Shown here piece after piece: positions 16,545 through 24,435 of a stretch of 49,708 bases of DNA. Source of the DNA: Flavobacterium psychrophilum (lineage in GTDB: Bacteria; Bacteroidota; Bacteroidia; Flavobacteriales; Flavobacteriaceae); the NCBI GenBank assembly GCA_945869365.1, contig CAMBOW010000004.1:1-49708 (forward strand). The letters are read 5' to 3'. A program made the position numbers and the translations under genes. A model generated the notes under the pieces. It saw only the letters and a program-made list of their open reading frames with translations. It made no database searches and was not told the DNA's origin. How positions within the stretch are numbered: position 1 is the stretch's first letter; every line of letters begins with the position of its first letter.

Positions 16545-16576
16545 TTTTGGATATAGGTTTATTTTTCTTTTATTTG
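16545..16576 (+). promoter_or_regulatory. promoter of the rpmB operon
   Basis: TTTTG (16545-16549) and TTTATTTG (16569-16576) followed by CACCC resemble a strong Bacteroidota promoter; the spacer from the -33 TTG is 19-20 nt. The -7 box has T instead of A at its second position. The leader would be about 33 nt. Confidence 0.6.
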
Positions 16577-16612
16577 CACCCTCGAATTTAATAACGATAA
16601 AAGATAAGCATA

Positions 16613-16849
16613 ATGTCAAGAGTTTGTGACCTTACAGGTAAAAGAGCGATGGTGGGAAATAACGTTTCTCACGCGATGAACAAAACCAAAAGAAAGTTTT
16701 CGGTGAACTTAGTGAAAAAACGTTTTTATCTTCCAGAAGAAGACAGATGGATTACCCTAAGAGTAGCTGCATCTACAGTAAAAACAATCAATAAAAATGG
16801 AATCACTGCTGTTTTGAAAAAAGCACAAGCTAACGGATTCATTAAATAA
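16613..16849 (+). CDS. rpmB: 50S ribosomal protein L28 (bL28)
   Basis: A 78-residue basic ribosomal protein. It starts [21 protein letters not shown], the typical bL28 opening, followed by [32 protein letters not shown]. The full length is normal. It is the first gene of a ribosomal-protein operon, 27 nt before rpmG. Confidence 0.98.
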   Translation: MSRVCDLTGKRAMVGNNVSHAMNKTKRKFSVNLVKKRFYLPEEDRWITLRVAASTVKTINKNGITAVLKKAQANGFIK

Positions 16850-16876
16850 TCCTTCCAAAAGTAAATAGAGAGTAAG

Positions 16877-17059
16877 ATGGCAAAGAAAGGCAATAGAATT
16901 CAAGTAATATTAGAATGTACAGAACACAAAACTTCCGGTGTTTCTGGAACTTCTCGTTACATCACCACGAAGAACAAAAAAAATACACCCGATCGTTTAG
17001 AAATTAAAAAATTCAACCCGATCTTGAAACGTGTAACTGTTCACAAAGAAATTAAATAA
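16877..17059 (+). CDS. rpmG: 50S ribosomal protein L33 (bL33)
   Basis: A 60-residue protein with the bL33 pattern [40 protein letters not shown] and the C-terminal VHKEIK. Only one Cys is present, so this is the zinc-free (C-minus) type. It lies between rpmB and the DUF4295 gene. Confidence 0.98.
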   Translation: MAKKGNRIQVILECTEHKTSGVSGTSRYITTKNKKNTPDRLEIKKFNPILKRVTVHKEIK

Positions 17060-17105
17060 TAATAAGAAGCTTTTCTATAAAGTTTCAACACAAAATAATT
17101 GAATC

Positions 17106-17258
17106 ATGGCAAAGAAAACCGTAGCATCGTTACAAACATCTTCAAAAAGATTATCAAAAGCTATTAAAATGGTAAAATCGCCTAAATCAGGTGCGTATAC
17201 TTTTGTAGAAGCCATTATGACTCCAGAAGAAGTAGATGAGTTCTTGAGAAAGAAATAA
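17106..17258 (+). CDS. DUF4295 family protein (50 aa)
   Basis: ATG at 17106 to TAA at 17258 encodes 50 residues, MAKKTVASLQTSSKRLSKAI through PEEVDEFLRKK. This is the DUF4295 family, found in Bacteroidota directly after rpmG; the basic N-terminal half and the location suggest a ribosome-associated protein, but that role is inference. It is 46 nt after rpmG and followed by a strong terminator, so it closes the rpmB-rpmG operon. Confidence 0.93.
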   Translation: MAKKTVASLQTSSKRLSKAIKMVKSPKSGAYTFVEAIMTPEEVDEFLRKK

Positions 17259-17280
17259 ATTTTCACACAGTATATAGAAG

Positions 17281-17310
17281 GCTACTTTCATTCGGAAGTA
17301 GCTTTTTTAT
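17281..17310 (+). terminator. terminator after rpmB-rpmG-DUF4295
   Basis: Nine-bp stem GCTACTTTC / GGAAGTAGC with loop ATTC and a following T-run. Confidence 0.85.
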
Positions 17311-17358
17311 TTTTATATTTAGCCCCTATTAGATGTCACGTAGATAAGTAGTATTTCC

Positions 17359-18339
17359 ATGAGTTTTTTTAAAAAATTATTTTCCTCATCCAAAATTGAC
17401 CCCAGCACAAGCGAAGAGGCCAAGCAAACCTTAGACAAAGGACTCGAAAAGTCTAAAGTGAGTTTTTTCTCCAAATTAACCAAGGCAGTTGCAGGAAAAT
17501 CAAAAGTTGATGACGAAGTACTCGATAATCTAGAAGAAATTTTGGTTTCCTCTGATGTGGGTGTTGCGACTACGCTTAAAATTATTCAACGCATCGAGAA
17601 ACGCGTAGCTGCGGATAAATATTTAGGCACCGACGAATTAAACCAGATACTGCGCGAAGAGATATCGGCTTTGTTGGCTGAAACCAATGTCGATAACGCT
17701 ACTGATTTTGAAATTCCATCTACAGCAAAACCCTATGTAATTATGGTTGTAGGCGTGAATGGAGTAGGAAAAACAACCACCATCGGAAAAATGGCCAGTC
17801 AATACAAGAAAGCGGGTTACAAAGTGGTATTGGGCGCGGCAGATACTTTTAGAGCCGCTGCCATTGATCAGTTGCAAGTATGGGCTGATCGCGTGGGCGT
17901 TCCTTTGGTCAAACAACAAATGGGAAGTGATCCGGCTTCGGTTGCTTTCGACACCTTACAATCCGCAGTGGCGCAAGAAGCCGATATTGTAATTATTGAT
18001 ACAGCAGGTCGTTTGCACAATAAAACACACCTCATGACCGAACTCACCAAGGTGAAACGCGTAATGCAAAAAGTAGTCGAAACAGCTCCCCACGATGTGA
18101 TGTTGGTGTTGGATGGTTCAACCGGTCAAAATGCCTTTGAGCAAGCCAAACAATTCACAGCGGCTACCGAAGTGAGTTCGTTGGCAGTAACCAAATTAGA
18201 TGGCACGGCCAAAGGTGGCGTAGTGATTGGGATATCTGATCAATTTCAAATCCCGGTGCGTTATATTGGTATAGGCGAAGGCATCGACGATTTGCAGGTG
18301 TTTCACAAAACCGAATTTGTAGATTCTTTTTTCAACTAA
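17359..18339 (+). CDS. ftsY: signal recognition particle receptor FtsY
   Basis: A 326-residue SRP GTPase that docks ribosome-SRP complexes at the membrane. After a short amphipathic N-terminus (MSFFKKLF) and a helical N domain, the G domain shows GVNGVGKTTTIGKMA with Lys138, the insertion box AADTFRAAAIDQL, DTAGR at about 214-218, TKLDGTAKGG near 278-287 and GIGEGIDDLQVF. It lacks the long acidic A domain of E. coli FtsY, which is normal for Bacteroidota. A separate promoter is likely because a terminator precedes it; TATATTTA near 17315-17322 is a candidate -7 box. Confidence 0.97.
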   Translation: MSFFKKLFSSSKIDPSTSEEAKQTLDKGLEKSKVSFFSKLTKAVAGKSKVDDEVLDNLEEILVSSDVGVATTLKIIQRIEKRVAADKYLGTDELNQILREEISALLAETNVDNATDFEIPSTAKPYVIMVVGVNGVGKTTTIGKMASQYKKAGYKVVLGAADTFRAAAIDQLQVWADRVGVPLVKQQMGSDPASVAFDTLQSAVAQEADIVIIDTAGRLHNKTHLMTELTKVKRVMQKVVETAPHDVMLVLDGSTGQNAFEQAKQFTAATEVSSLAVTKLDGTAKGGVVIGISDQFQIPVRYIGIGEGIDDLQVFHKTEFVDSFFN

Positions 18340-18345
18340 TAGGGT

Positions 18346-18537
18346 ATGAGTATTTTCCAAAAACTGAAATCCATAAAAATCTTCCGGTTGATTCTAACCG
18401 CTGTAATTTTGATTTTTATAGGGAAAATTTTAGATCATTTTCATTTTCAAAATTTAGCTTTAACCATCAATTTGGGTGCTTTTTTCTTGTTTTTTTACAG
18501 CATCATAATTGCTATCGAATCTAGAGGTAAAAAGTAA
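18346..18537 (+). CDS. small two-helix membrane protein (63 aa)
   Basis: I do not recognise a family. The 63 residues contain two predicted membrane segments: about 14-30 (LILTAVILIFIGKIL) and about 38-57 (LTINLGAFFLFFYSIIIAI). The N-terminus (MSIFQKLKSIKIFR) and the C-terminus (ESRGKK) are both basic, suggesting both ends face the cytoplasm. It starts 6 nt after the ftsY stop, so it is probably co-transcribed and may have a membrane or translocation-related role, but this is inference. Its stop abuts the stop of the convergent serine hydrolase gene. Confidence 0.72.
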   Translation: MSIFQKLKSIKIFRLILTAVILIFIGKILDHFHFQNLALTINLGAFFLFFYSIIIAIESRGKK

Positions 18538-19638
18538 TTACGGCAACACCGCATTGATTTTTCCCCAAAGTATATTGTCAAACCCAGAAAGCGCATTATT
18601 TTGAGTATTTGCTGCTTCTCCCATGCGCACGACTACCATTTTTTTACTGGGTACCACATACAGTTTTTGATCGTTTTTGCCCAACGCGCAATACAGATCT
18701 GCGGGGGCATTGGGTATGAGATTTCCCGGATAAGTAACATTCACATCGGGTAGGCGAAAGGATGCTTTTCCGTTAAGCCACCATAAATACCCATACGATA
18801 GATTGAGATTTTGAGAACTTTGCGTAGCTGTATTCAGGTAGTTTTGATTAATCACTTCGGTGGTATCCCATGTTCCTTTGTTTAAACACAACAACCCAAA
18901 ACGCGCCATACTTTTGGTGGTACTCCAATACACGCTATTGTTGTCTGATTGGTACCAAGCACCGGTCATGCCAATTTTGTTTTTAAGTTTGTTGCTGAAG
19001 TAGTTGTCCCAAGTTGTGTTAGCTGCAGATTCAACTACAGCTTGCAATTTTACATACACGTTGTCATAAGCCCAAATTGTTCCGGCGTTGCCTTGGTATT
19101 GCAAACAGCTTGGCGAGACACAATCGTCGTCTGAGGTGTCAGTATTGGGAAGCGTGTTGTTGTCATTACATTCATCACTCAAGCCCGAGGTCATACTCAA
19201 TAAATGGCTGCAAAGGATAAGATTTTCTTTGGCTAAAGGGGCAGAAGTCCAGCCAGAACCCAAATGATCGGATACTCGATCGCTGCGCTGCAATAGTCCT
19301 TCTTGTTCAGCAATTCCAACAACGGTTGAAGTGAGTGTTTTGCCGGCACTTGCCCAGTACCAGGGCGTCGATTCAGAATGACCATTAAAGTAGCGTTCCA
19401 CAACGATTTTTCCATCGACCAAAATAATAAAGCCTTTGGTATGGGATAACTCCAAATAATTGTATAACTCTTGTAAGGCTGTACTATCCCAATTTAAACT
19501 TGTTGGATCGGTGGTTTCCCAAACTCCAGTTGCGGGGGGGAAGTACAAGGGGTCATTGGGAATTGGGTTTACAACATCCGCATTACTGCTGCAAGCAAAT
19601 ACGGCAAATAGCGTTAATCCAAGAATAGCGTATTTCAT
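18538..19638 (-). CDS. serine hydrolase lipoprotein (class C beta-lactamase / PBP-like)
   Basis: A 366-residue secreted lipoprotein. The signal sequence MKYAILGLTLFAVFAC has a lipobox with Cys16, followed by SSNAD. The catalytic SxxK motif is SAGK (Ser97-Lys100) in WYWASAGKTLTSTVVG, and YDN in IWAYDNVYVKLQ is the second active-site motif. A Cys-containing Asp/Asn-rich loop (ECNDNNTLPNTDTSDDDCVSPSC, three or four Cys) may be disulfide-bonded in the periplasm. These motifs place it with 6-aminohexanoate-dimer hydrolase/esterase-like members of the beta-lactamase fold. It may act on peptidoglycan, esters or amides; there is no reason to assume antibiotic resistance. It ends flush with the + strand gene at 18537. 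Confidence 0.9.
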   Translation of the reverse strand: MKYAILGLTLFAVFACSSNADVVNPIPNDPLYFPPATGVWETTDPTSLNWDSTALQELYNYLELSHTKGFIILVDGKIVVERYFNGHSESTPWYWASAGKTLTSTVVGIAEQEGLLQRSDRVSDHLGSGWTSAPLAKENLILCSHLLSMTSGLSDECNDNNTLPNTDTSDDDCVSPSCLQYQGNAGTIWAYDNVYVKLQAVVESAANTTWDNYFSNKLKNKIGMTGAWYQSDNNSVYWSTTKSMARFGLLCLNKGTWDTTEVINQNYLNTATQSSQNLNLSYGYLWWLNGKASFRLPDVNVTYPGNLIPNAPADLYCALGKNDQKLYVVPSKKMVVVRMGEAANTQNNALSGFDNILWGKINAVLP

Positions 19639-19736
19639 ATTTTAAAATTTTTCTACCGACTTTAAAAGTACAATTTAATTTAATTCATTTTTTTGCCTTG
19701 AATAAAAATGTAATTTTAGGCTGTAATTTTTTTCTT

Positions 19737-20156
19737 ATGAAACACAGCTTCTATCTATTTATAACCGCTTTACTTTTTGCTGCATGCGGTTCATCCGTAA
19801 ACGAATCGTCACTGAAAAACTTGAATGGCTATTGGGAAGTAGCAAAAGTAGTATTTCCCGATGGAAGCGAAAAAATACTGCCCCCCAGCGAAACCCATGA
19901 TTATTATGAATACAAAGACCAAAAGGGCTTCCGCAAAAAAGTTTCGCCTTTGGTTACCGGAAATTATTTGGTAAATAATCTAAAAGATGAATTTGTAATT
20001 TCTACAAAAGAGAATATATTTTACATGAATTATAAAACTTTTTTGTCTACTTGGTCCGAGCAAATTCAATCAATTGATGAAAGTCAGTTGGTTTTAGTGA
20101 GTGAAGAAAAATATGAATATCACTACAAAAGACCCCAATCTTTTTCTGTAAAATAA
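19737..20156 (+). CDS. small hypothetical lipoprotein (lipocalin-like)
   Basis: A 139-residue protein from ATG 19737. The chosen start gives a clean lipoprotein signal, MKHSFYLFITALLFAACGSS with lipobox Cys17; an upstream TTG (19698) would add 13 residues that spoil it. After the lipobox the sequence LNGYWEVAKVVFPDGSEK resembles the opening strand of lipocalin-like proteins of Bacteroidota, and the rest is Tyr/Lys-rich beta-type sequence without other motifs. Function unknown. It overlaps the DUF721 gene by one base (TAATG), so the two are translationally coupled. Confidence 0.78.
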   Translation: MKHSFYLFITALLFAACGSSVNESSLKNLNGYWEVAKVVFPDGSEKILPPSETHDYYEYKDQKGFRKKVSPLVTGNYLVNNLKDEFVISTKENIFYMNYKTFLSTWSEQIQSIDESQLVLVSEEKYEYHYKRPQSFSVK

Positions 20157-20452
20157 TGGCAAAACGACTAGGAAACGACAGTGCTATTGGTGCAATTTTA
20201 AACGAGATTATTTCCGTTAACAAATTGCAATCCGGATTAGATGAAGTTGATGTAAAATCGGCTTGGTTTGCCTTGATGGGCAATGGAGTTGCTGCCTATA
20301 CCCGAGAGTTACAAGTAAAAAACAAAACACTCTATGTAGTATTGAGTTCGGCAGTATTGCGGGAAGAATTGCACCATGGCCGAGACAAAATTATTGTCCT
20401 GATTAACGACGAATGCAAACGAGAAGTAATCAACAAGGTCATTTTACGATAA
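20156..20452 (+). CDS. DUF721 (DciA-like) domain protein
   Basis: A 98-residue protein made almost entirely of a DUF721 domain: a helical N-terminus (GAILNEIISVNKLQSGLDEVDVKSAW) and an alpha/beta part (LQVKNKTLYVVLSSAVLREELHHGRDKIIVLIN). DUF721 includes DciA, the helicase-loading factor of bacteria without DnaC, but this protein is only the core domain and the role here is inference. The start overlaps the preceding stop by one base. A strong bidirectional terminator follows at once. Confidence 0.87.
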   Translation: MAKRLGNDSAIGAILNEIISVNKLQSGLDEVDVKSAWFALMGNGVAAYTRELQVKNKTLYVVLSSAVLREELHHGRDKIIVLINDECKREVINKVILR

Positions 20453-20487
20453 AAAAAAGTCCCGTTCTATTGAGCGGGACTTTTTTT
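20452..20487. terminator. bidirectional terminator between the DUF721 gene and ndk
   Basis: Nine-bp stem GTCCCGTTC / GAGCGGGAC (one T-G pair) with loop TATT, flanked by an A-run on the left and a T-run on the right, serving the two convergent genes. Confidence 0.9.
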
Positions 20488-20502
20488 ATGAGTTGTATCG
20501 AT

Positions 20503-20922
20503 TTAGAATTGCTCTCTACCCGAAAAGTGAAAGGCCGATTCAATTGCTGCATTGTCATCGCTGTCTGATCCGTGTACTGCATTTTCTCCAATAGATGTTG
20601 CATATTTTTTACGAATAGTTCCTTCGGCTGCATCAGCAGGATTGGTTGCGCCAATTAAGGTTCTGAATGAATCCACTGCATTGTCTTTCTCCAAAATAGC
20701 CGCAACAATAGGGCCTCTGGTCATAAATTCAACCAATTCGCCAAAAAATGGACGTGCTGCATGTACCGCATAAAAAGCTTGCGCATCAACTACTGTAAGT
20801 TGTGTAAGTTTTAAAGAAACGATTTTAAATCCCGCTTCTGAAATCATGTTTAAGATTCCGCCAATGTGCCCGTTTTCTACCGCATCAGGCTTAATCATGG
20901 TAAATGTTCTATTCGTTGTCAT
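20503..20922 (-). CDS. ndk: nucleoside diphosphate kinase
   Basis: A 139-residue enzyme that moves the gamma-phosphate of ATP to other NDPs. The family pattern is clear: [19 protein letters not shown] near the start, the [18 protein letters not shown] strand-helix, the [17 protein letters not shown] substrate loop and the active-site His in ENAVHGSDS (about residue 115). The length matches bacterial Ndk. TATTTTTG on the reverse strand (20955-20948) is a good -7 box, about 26 nt upstream. It is convergent with the DUF721 gene. Confidence 0.98.
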   Translation of the reverse strand: MTTNRTFTMIKPDAVENGHIGGILNMISEAGFKIVSLKLTQLTVVDAQAFYAVHAARPFFGELVEFMTRGPIVAAILEKDNAVDSFRTLIGATNPADAAEGTIRKKYATSIGENAVHGSDSDDNAAIESAFHFSGREQF

Positions 20923-20947
20923 GTATTCTTGTTGTTAAATTTGGCTG

Positions 20948-20955
20948 CAAAAATA
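20948..20955 (-). promoter_or_regulatory. -7 element (TATTTTTG) for ndk
   Basis: A perfect TANNTTTG match on the reverse strand, 26 bp upstream of the ndk ATG at 20922. The nearest TTG upstream is only 13 nt away, so the -33 element is uncertain; repeat element copy A begins just beyond it. Confidence 0.55.
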
Positions 20956-20971
20956 GTTTTTTTTGTAGCAA

Positions 20972-21062
20972 TTCCTGCTGTCCGCTGTATCTTTTTTTTA
21001 GATCCCATTTTCAACATAGGGCCAATCAGAAAAAAAAAGGATGCCGCTCCCATCAGGGCTAA
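20972..21062 (-). repeat. dispersed element copy A (about 91 bp)
   Basis: It shares two blocks with 36864-36928: TTCC-GCTGTCCGC-GTATCTTTT at one end and AAAAGGATGC-GCT-CCATC-GGGCTA at the other. The ends pair as a hairpin (GTATCTTTT with AAAAG-G-ATGC, one bulge). The interior (about 40 nt) differs from the other copy in length and sequence. It lies between the terminator of the Sus-like gene and the ndk promoter. Confidence 0.75.
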
Positions 21063-21078
21063 TCAATAGAAATAAAAA

Positions 21079-21115
21079 GATCCCTTGCTACACAGTAACA
21101 AGGGATTTTTTTTGA
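21079..21115. terminator. terminator for the SusE/F-like gene
   Basis: GATCCCTTG-C-TAC / GTA-A-CAAGGGATT, a 12-bp stem with one mismatch and loop ACA. A/T runs on both sides allow use in both directions; the Sus-like gene ends 14 nt away. Confidence 0.8.
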
Positions 21116-21128
21116 GTATAGCGTTTGC

Positions 21129-22550
21129 TTAGTTTCTTACTAATTTGATAGTAGAAGTAGCAGACGCCGTAGCGATTCTTGCAAAGTAGATTCCGCTGTT
21201 TAAAGCAGCAGCATCAATTACAGCTGAAGTAGCTTGAGGAGCAACAGTCATAACTGTTTTTCCTAATACATCTACGATTTGGATAGAAGTAATAGCTTCG
21301 TTAGCAGAAGCTACATTCCATACATTTTGAGATGGGTTAGGGTATACTTTAAAGTTTCCGTTGTCAAAAGTTACATTTGATAAAGCAGGAGCGAAGTTGT
21401 AATCACCTGTTACTTTGTTCAAAGTAATGTCATAGAATCCTGGAACAGAAGGAATGTTTGGTCCGCCTAATGTAGCAACACCAGTTGGCCAATCAGCCCC
21501 ACCCCAACTTACTGCCCAAGAATTTCCTTCACGGAATTTACATTCGCCAGCGATCAATTCAAAATTTGCTCTTGAGTAGTTCACTCCATCAGTAGAAGTT
21601 AAGTCAAAATCAAATCCATCACCCCATCCACCTGTAGCACTACCTGTAAGGCTAACGATTGGGAAGAAGAAATTGTAAGCACCTGTTTCTCTGTTAAAAG
21701 TAACTGAGTACGTTCCAGCTACAGTAGGAATGTTTGGACCACCTTGTGTTGCAACACCAGTAGGCCAAGCCACATCACCCCAGTTTACAGCCCAGTCATT
21801 TCCTTGACGGAATTTAATCTCACCAGTAGAAAGTGTCAATCCACTTAAAGTGTAAGTTATTCCATCAGTTGTAGTTAAGTCTGTGTCGGTACCCCATCCT
21901 GCTGCACCAGAACCAATAATAGAAATGATTTGGAAGATAGGAGCTGCAGTGAACGTATATTCACCAGTAGCAATGTTTAGGGTAACAGATGAATAATCTC
22001 CACCAACTACAGGAATAAACAAAGTGGCATCAGAAACAACTCCACCAGGGAAAGTATCTCCACCATACACAGTAGCATCTACATCAAATTGTGCAGTTCC
22101 GTCTACCAAAGTAGCATTGTTTACATAGTAGTTTTCGGCATCAGCAGTTGCCATCAATAATCCATCAACTGATGTTACAGCTGTACCAATTAATTTAACC
22201 GTTGGGATTGGAGCACCGCCTGAGAAGTTGTATTCTCCAGTACTTTGGTTAAATGTAATGTTGTAAGTACCTGCAATCGCTGGAATGTTAGGTCCGTCTT
22301 GCGTACCAGTTCCTGAAGGGAAAGTAGTTGCTCCCCAGTTTACAGACCAAGCGTTATCTAAACGGAATTTAAATTCCCCACCTGGCATGATAAAATTGTC
22401 TAATGTCCAGTTTACACCGTCTGTTGAGCTTAGGTTCACGTCAACATCCCAAGCGCCAGAAGCACCAGGTCCGATCATTGAAACTTGTGCGTTGCTGCTA
22501 AAGCTCACAAAAAGCATAACAAGCAAAGAATAAAGTAAATTTCTTTTCAT
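21129..22550 (-). CDS. secreted SusE/SusF-like carbohydrate-binding protein with T9SS type A sorting domain
   Basis: A 473-residue extracellular protein. ATG 22550 is chosen because it gives a signal peptide, MKRNLLYSLLVMLFVSFSSNAQ; the frame is open further upstream but without one. Three related modules of about 90 residues share STDGVNW/Y, KFR-NAWAVNWG, P-G-TQ-GPNIP and GTYNITFN--TGEYNF (about residues 28-110, 210-295 and 302-388); a fourth, diverged one sits between the first two. This matches the beta-sandwich repeats of SusE/SusF starch-binding proteins. The end (from about 400, FKVYPNPSQNVWNV to TSTIKLVRN) is a T9SS type A sorting domain, so it is carried to the cell surface or released. 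No SusC/SusD genes adjoin it. A LacI-type palindrome lies upstream. Confidence 0.88.
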   Translation of the reverse strand: MKRNLLYSLLVMLFVSFSSNAQVSMIGPGASGAWDVDVNLSSTDGVNWTLDNFIMPGGEFKFRLDNAWSVNWGATTFPSGTGTQDGPNIPAIAGTYNITFNQSTGEYNFSGGAPIPTVKLIGTAVTSVDGLLMATADAENYYVNNATLVDGTAQFDVDATVYGGDTFPGGVVSDATLFIPVVGGDYSSVTLNIATGEYTFTAAPIFQIISIIGSGAAGWGTDTDLTTTDGITYTLSGLTLSTGEIKFRQGNDWAVNWGDVAWPTGVATQGGPNIPTVAGTYSVTFNRETGAYNFFFPIVSLTGSATGGWGDGFDFDLTSTDGVNYSRANFELIAGECKFREGNSWAVSWGGADWPTGVATLGGPNIPSVPGFYDITLNKVTGDYNFAPALSNVTFDNGNFKVYPNPSQNVWNVASANEAITSIQIVDVLGKTVMTVAPQATSAVIDAAALNSGIYFARIATASATSTIKLVRN

Positions 22551-22634
22551 AGTTTTAGTTTTAATTGTTAAAAAAGTTGTGTAAAAGTAAGTAAATTTAA
22601 TAAATTGGTCTTTATACAAAAGTTAAAATAAGTG

Positions 22635-22652
22635 CACGAAAACGTTTTCGTG
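22635..22652. promoter_or_regulatory. 18-bp perfect palindrome, probable LacI-family operator
   Basis: CACGAAAACGTTTTCGTG is an exact palindrome with the central CG typical of LacI-family operators (compare GAAAACGTTTTC). It is 84 bp upstream of the ATG of the SusE/F-like gene and just upstream of a possible promoter (TTTTG near 22618, TAAATTTA near 22590 on the reverse strand). Confidence 0.75.
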
Positions 22653-22734
22653 TTGATAACATTATTTTAATGTTAATTTTTCCCTAGATTGCTTATTTAC
22701 AGTATTGTAAATGAATTCAAACAATCTATTTTGA

Positions 22735-24327
22735 TTAATCTAAAAACAGACTGGTAAATTTCATAGTAAGCGGATCTAACTGGCTAAGCAGCTGCACAAT
22801 AAAATCTGCCCCGTAGGTACTGTAATAGTCAGAAAAATTTGTTTTGCGTTCCATTAAACTCTGGTTGGGAAATATTTCATTTTGAATTGCCAGCATACGG
22901 TCAATGGTTTCTTGATTCGCTTTAATTTGTGATTTTTGCAGGCGTTTTTCAAGCGCAGCCAATCCCTTGGTTTGTTTAATTTCTTGTGCTTTCAACATAG
23001 ACGAAAACGAAGGATTCGTAGTGTTTACTTCTTCTTGCAAAACCGAAAACTGTTGCGCCAATTGTTTTTTTAGATTTGTAAAATCTACCGATTTCGACAT
23101 GGTTTTATCCAAATATCTGGTTGTTAATTCTCGCGGGGTTAAGAATATATCTTTCCACGATAAGGTGGTTTTAGCCCATTTTTCTCTTGTTTTGTGCGTG
23201 GCAGTCACCACCGAATTGCGCAACAATAAAATAGGAAAAGTCACCTTGGCAGTTGCAAACATTGATTTTAATTCCAACCAATAAGCAAGTTCCCCACCGC
23301 CGCCAATGTAACACAAATTGGGTAAAATGACTTCCTGGTACAAGGGCCTAAGTAATACATTTGGACTGAATCGCTCCGGAAAATTTTGCACGAGCTGCAG
23401 TATTTCGGATTTCGAAAATTCCAAGTTTGTATGTAGAACCTTGTAACGCATATCCTCAAACACGATGCGTTCGCGCAGGTCATTTTCAATATAAAACAAA
23501 TTGATTGCTCTTGGATTTACTTGTATTTTATAGCCTTTCATACAAGATACAGTGGCTTGTACTTCGGTAAATGAAAATTGGGTTTCCAGTTCGGCTTGGA
23601 TGTAGGGCGTAAAAAGAGATTTTAATTCTCTGGAATCCCCGTCAACAATCACCAGTCCGTAATTGCCAAATAATGCGTTCGCCAATTTTCGGGTGGCCTC
23701 GGCAAGTGTTACAGTATTTAAATAGGCAGATTTAAATAATTCAATTAATTCTTGAGCGGGCTCAGATTGGCCAAATAATAACGCGACTTCATCGATTACT
23801 TTTTCCATTCCATCGGTATCCAATCTTCCCACTGGCCCTGTTCCGGTTTTGTCCCAAACCACTTTTTTGTTTTTGACATACAAGTGATTGATTTCTTCCA
23901 AATCATGGTCTTCGGTGGCCATCCAATAGACGGGAACAAAATGGTTATCAGGATATGCTTCCTGCAGCTGTTTACACAAATTAAGGGTGGATATAATTTT
24001 GTAGATAAAGTACAATGGCCCTGTGCCAATGTTGAGCTGATGACCTGTGGTTATGGTAAAGCAGTTGTCTTTTCGCAACAAATCGATGTTCTGCTTGGTC
24101 TGGGAAGTAACAGAAAAGTGCTTGTATTGCACTTCTAACGCGTCGGCTAAAATCGCTCGGAAAGTAAAAGGATAGTTGCTTGCTTTTTCGTCCAGTTGGG
24201 CTTTAAAATTTTCTAATGTGGGGAACCGATGGTACAACGGCTTTATCTGCTCTTTTTCTTGCAAGTAATCTTGTATAAGCGGACTGAAAAAGGAAGAGTG
24301 GGCGTAGGTTGAACAATCATCGGGCAT
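22735..24327 (-). CDS. bshC: bacillithiol biosynthesis cysteine-adding enzyme BshC
   Basis: A 530-residue cytoplasmic enzyme that adds cysteine to glucosaminyl-malate in the last step of bacillithiol synthesis. Diagnostic stretches are TITTGHQLNIGTGPLYFIYKI, VPVYWMATEDHDLEEINH, YIGGGGELAYWLELKSMF, FPILLLRNS and a long helical region before the C-terminal YYSTYGADFIVQLLSQLDPL. The length agrees with Bacteroidota BshC. It is divergent from the B12 radical SAM gene (108 bp). BshA and BshB genes are not in the window. No terminator is seen between it and the Sus-like gene. Confidence 0.95.
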   Translation of the reverse strand: MPDDCSTYAHSSFFSPLIQDYLQEKEQIKPLYHRFPTLENFKAQLDEKASNYPFTFRAILADALEVQYKHFSVTSQTKQNIDLLRKDNCFTITTGHQLNIGTGPLYFIYKIISTLNLCKQLQEAYPDNHFVPVYWMATEDHDLEEINHLYVKNKKVVWDKTGTGPVGRLDTDGMEKVIDEVALLFGQSEPAQELIELFKSAYLNTVTLAEATRKLANALFGNYGLVIVDGDSRELKSLFTPYIQAELETQFSFTEVQATVSCMKGYKIQVNPRAINLFYIENDLRERIVFEDMRYKVLHTNLEFSKSEILQLVQNFPERFSPNVLLRPLYQEVILPNLCYIGGGGELAYWLELKSMFATAKVTFPILLLRNSVVTATHKTREKWAKTTLSWKDIFLTPRELTTRYLDKTMSKSVDFTNLKKQLAQQFSVLQEEVNTTNPSFSSMLKAQEIKQTKGLAALEKRLQKSQIKANQETIDRMLAIQNEIFPNQSLMERKTNFSDYYSTYGADFIVQLLSQLDPLTMKFTSLFLD

Positions 24328-24412
24328 AGCGTCGAATTTTTGGTAAAAATAGCAAAAAAACCTATTCTTAGGGGCCGATATTGCAATCCCTTTCGAATCT
24401 CATTTATTCTAT

Positions 24413-24420
24413 TACTTTTG
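24413..24420 (+). promoter_or_regulatory. -7 element (TACTTTTG) for the radical SAM gene
   Basis: A TANNTTTG match ending 15 nt before the TTG start codon at 24436; this position supports the TTG start over any upstream one. No -33 box at ideal spacing. Confidence 0.5.
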
Positions 24421-24435
24421 TAGAAATTAGTTGTC

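Noticed and set aside
18538..19638. Antibiotic resistance beta-lactamase
   Set aside because: SxxK and YxN motifs fit the broad serine hydrolase fold, but the lipoprotein form and motif context match esterase/amidase-like members; nothing shows beta-lactam hydrolysis.
21129..22550. CRISPR-like or tandem DNA repeat from recurring blocks
   Set aside because: The recurring blocks are coding repeats of a protein module about 90 residues long, with substitutions between them.
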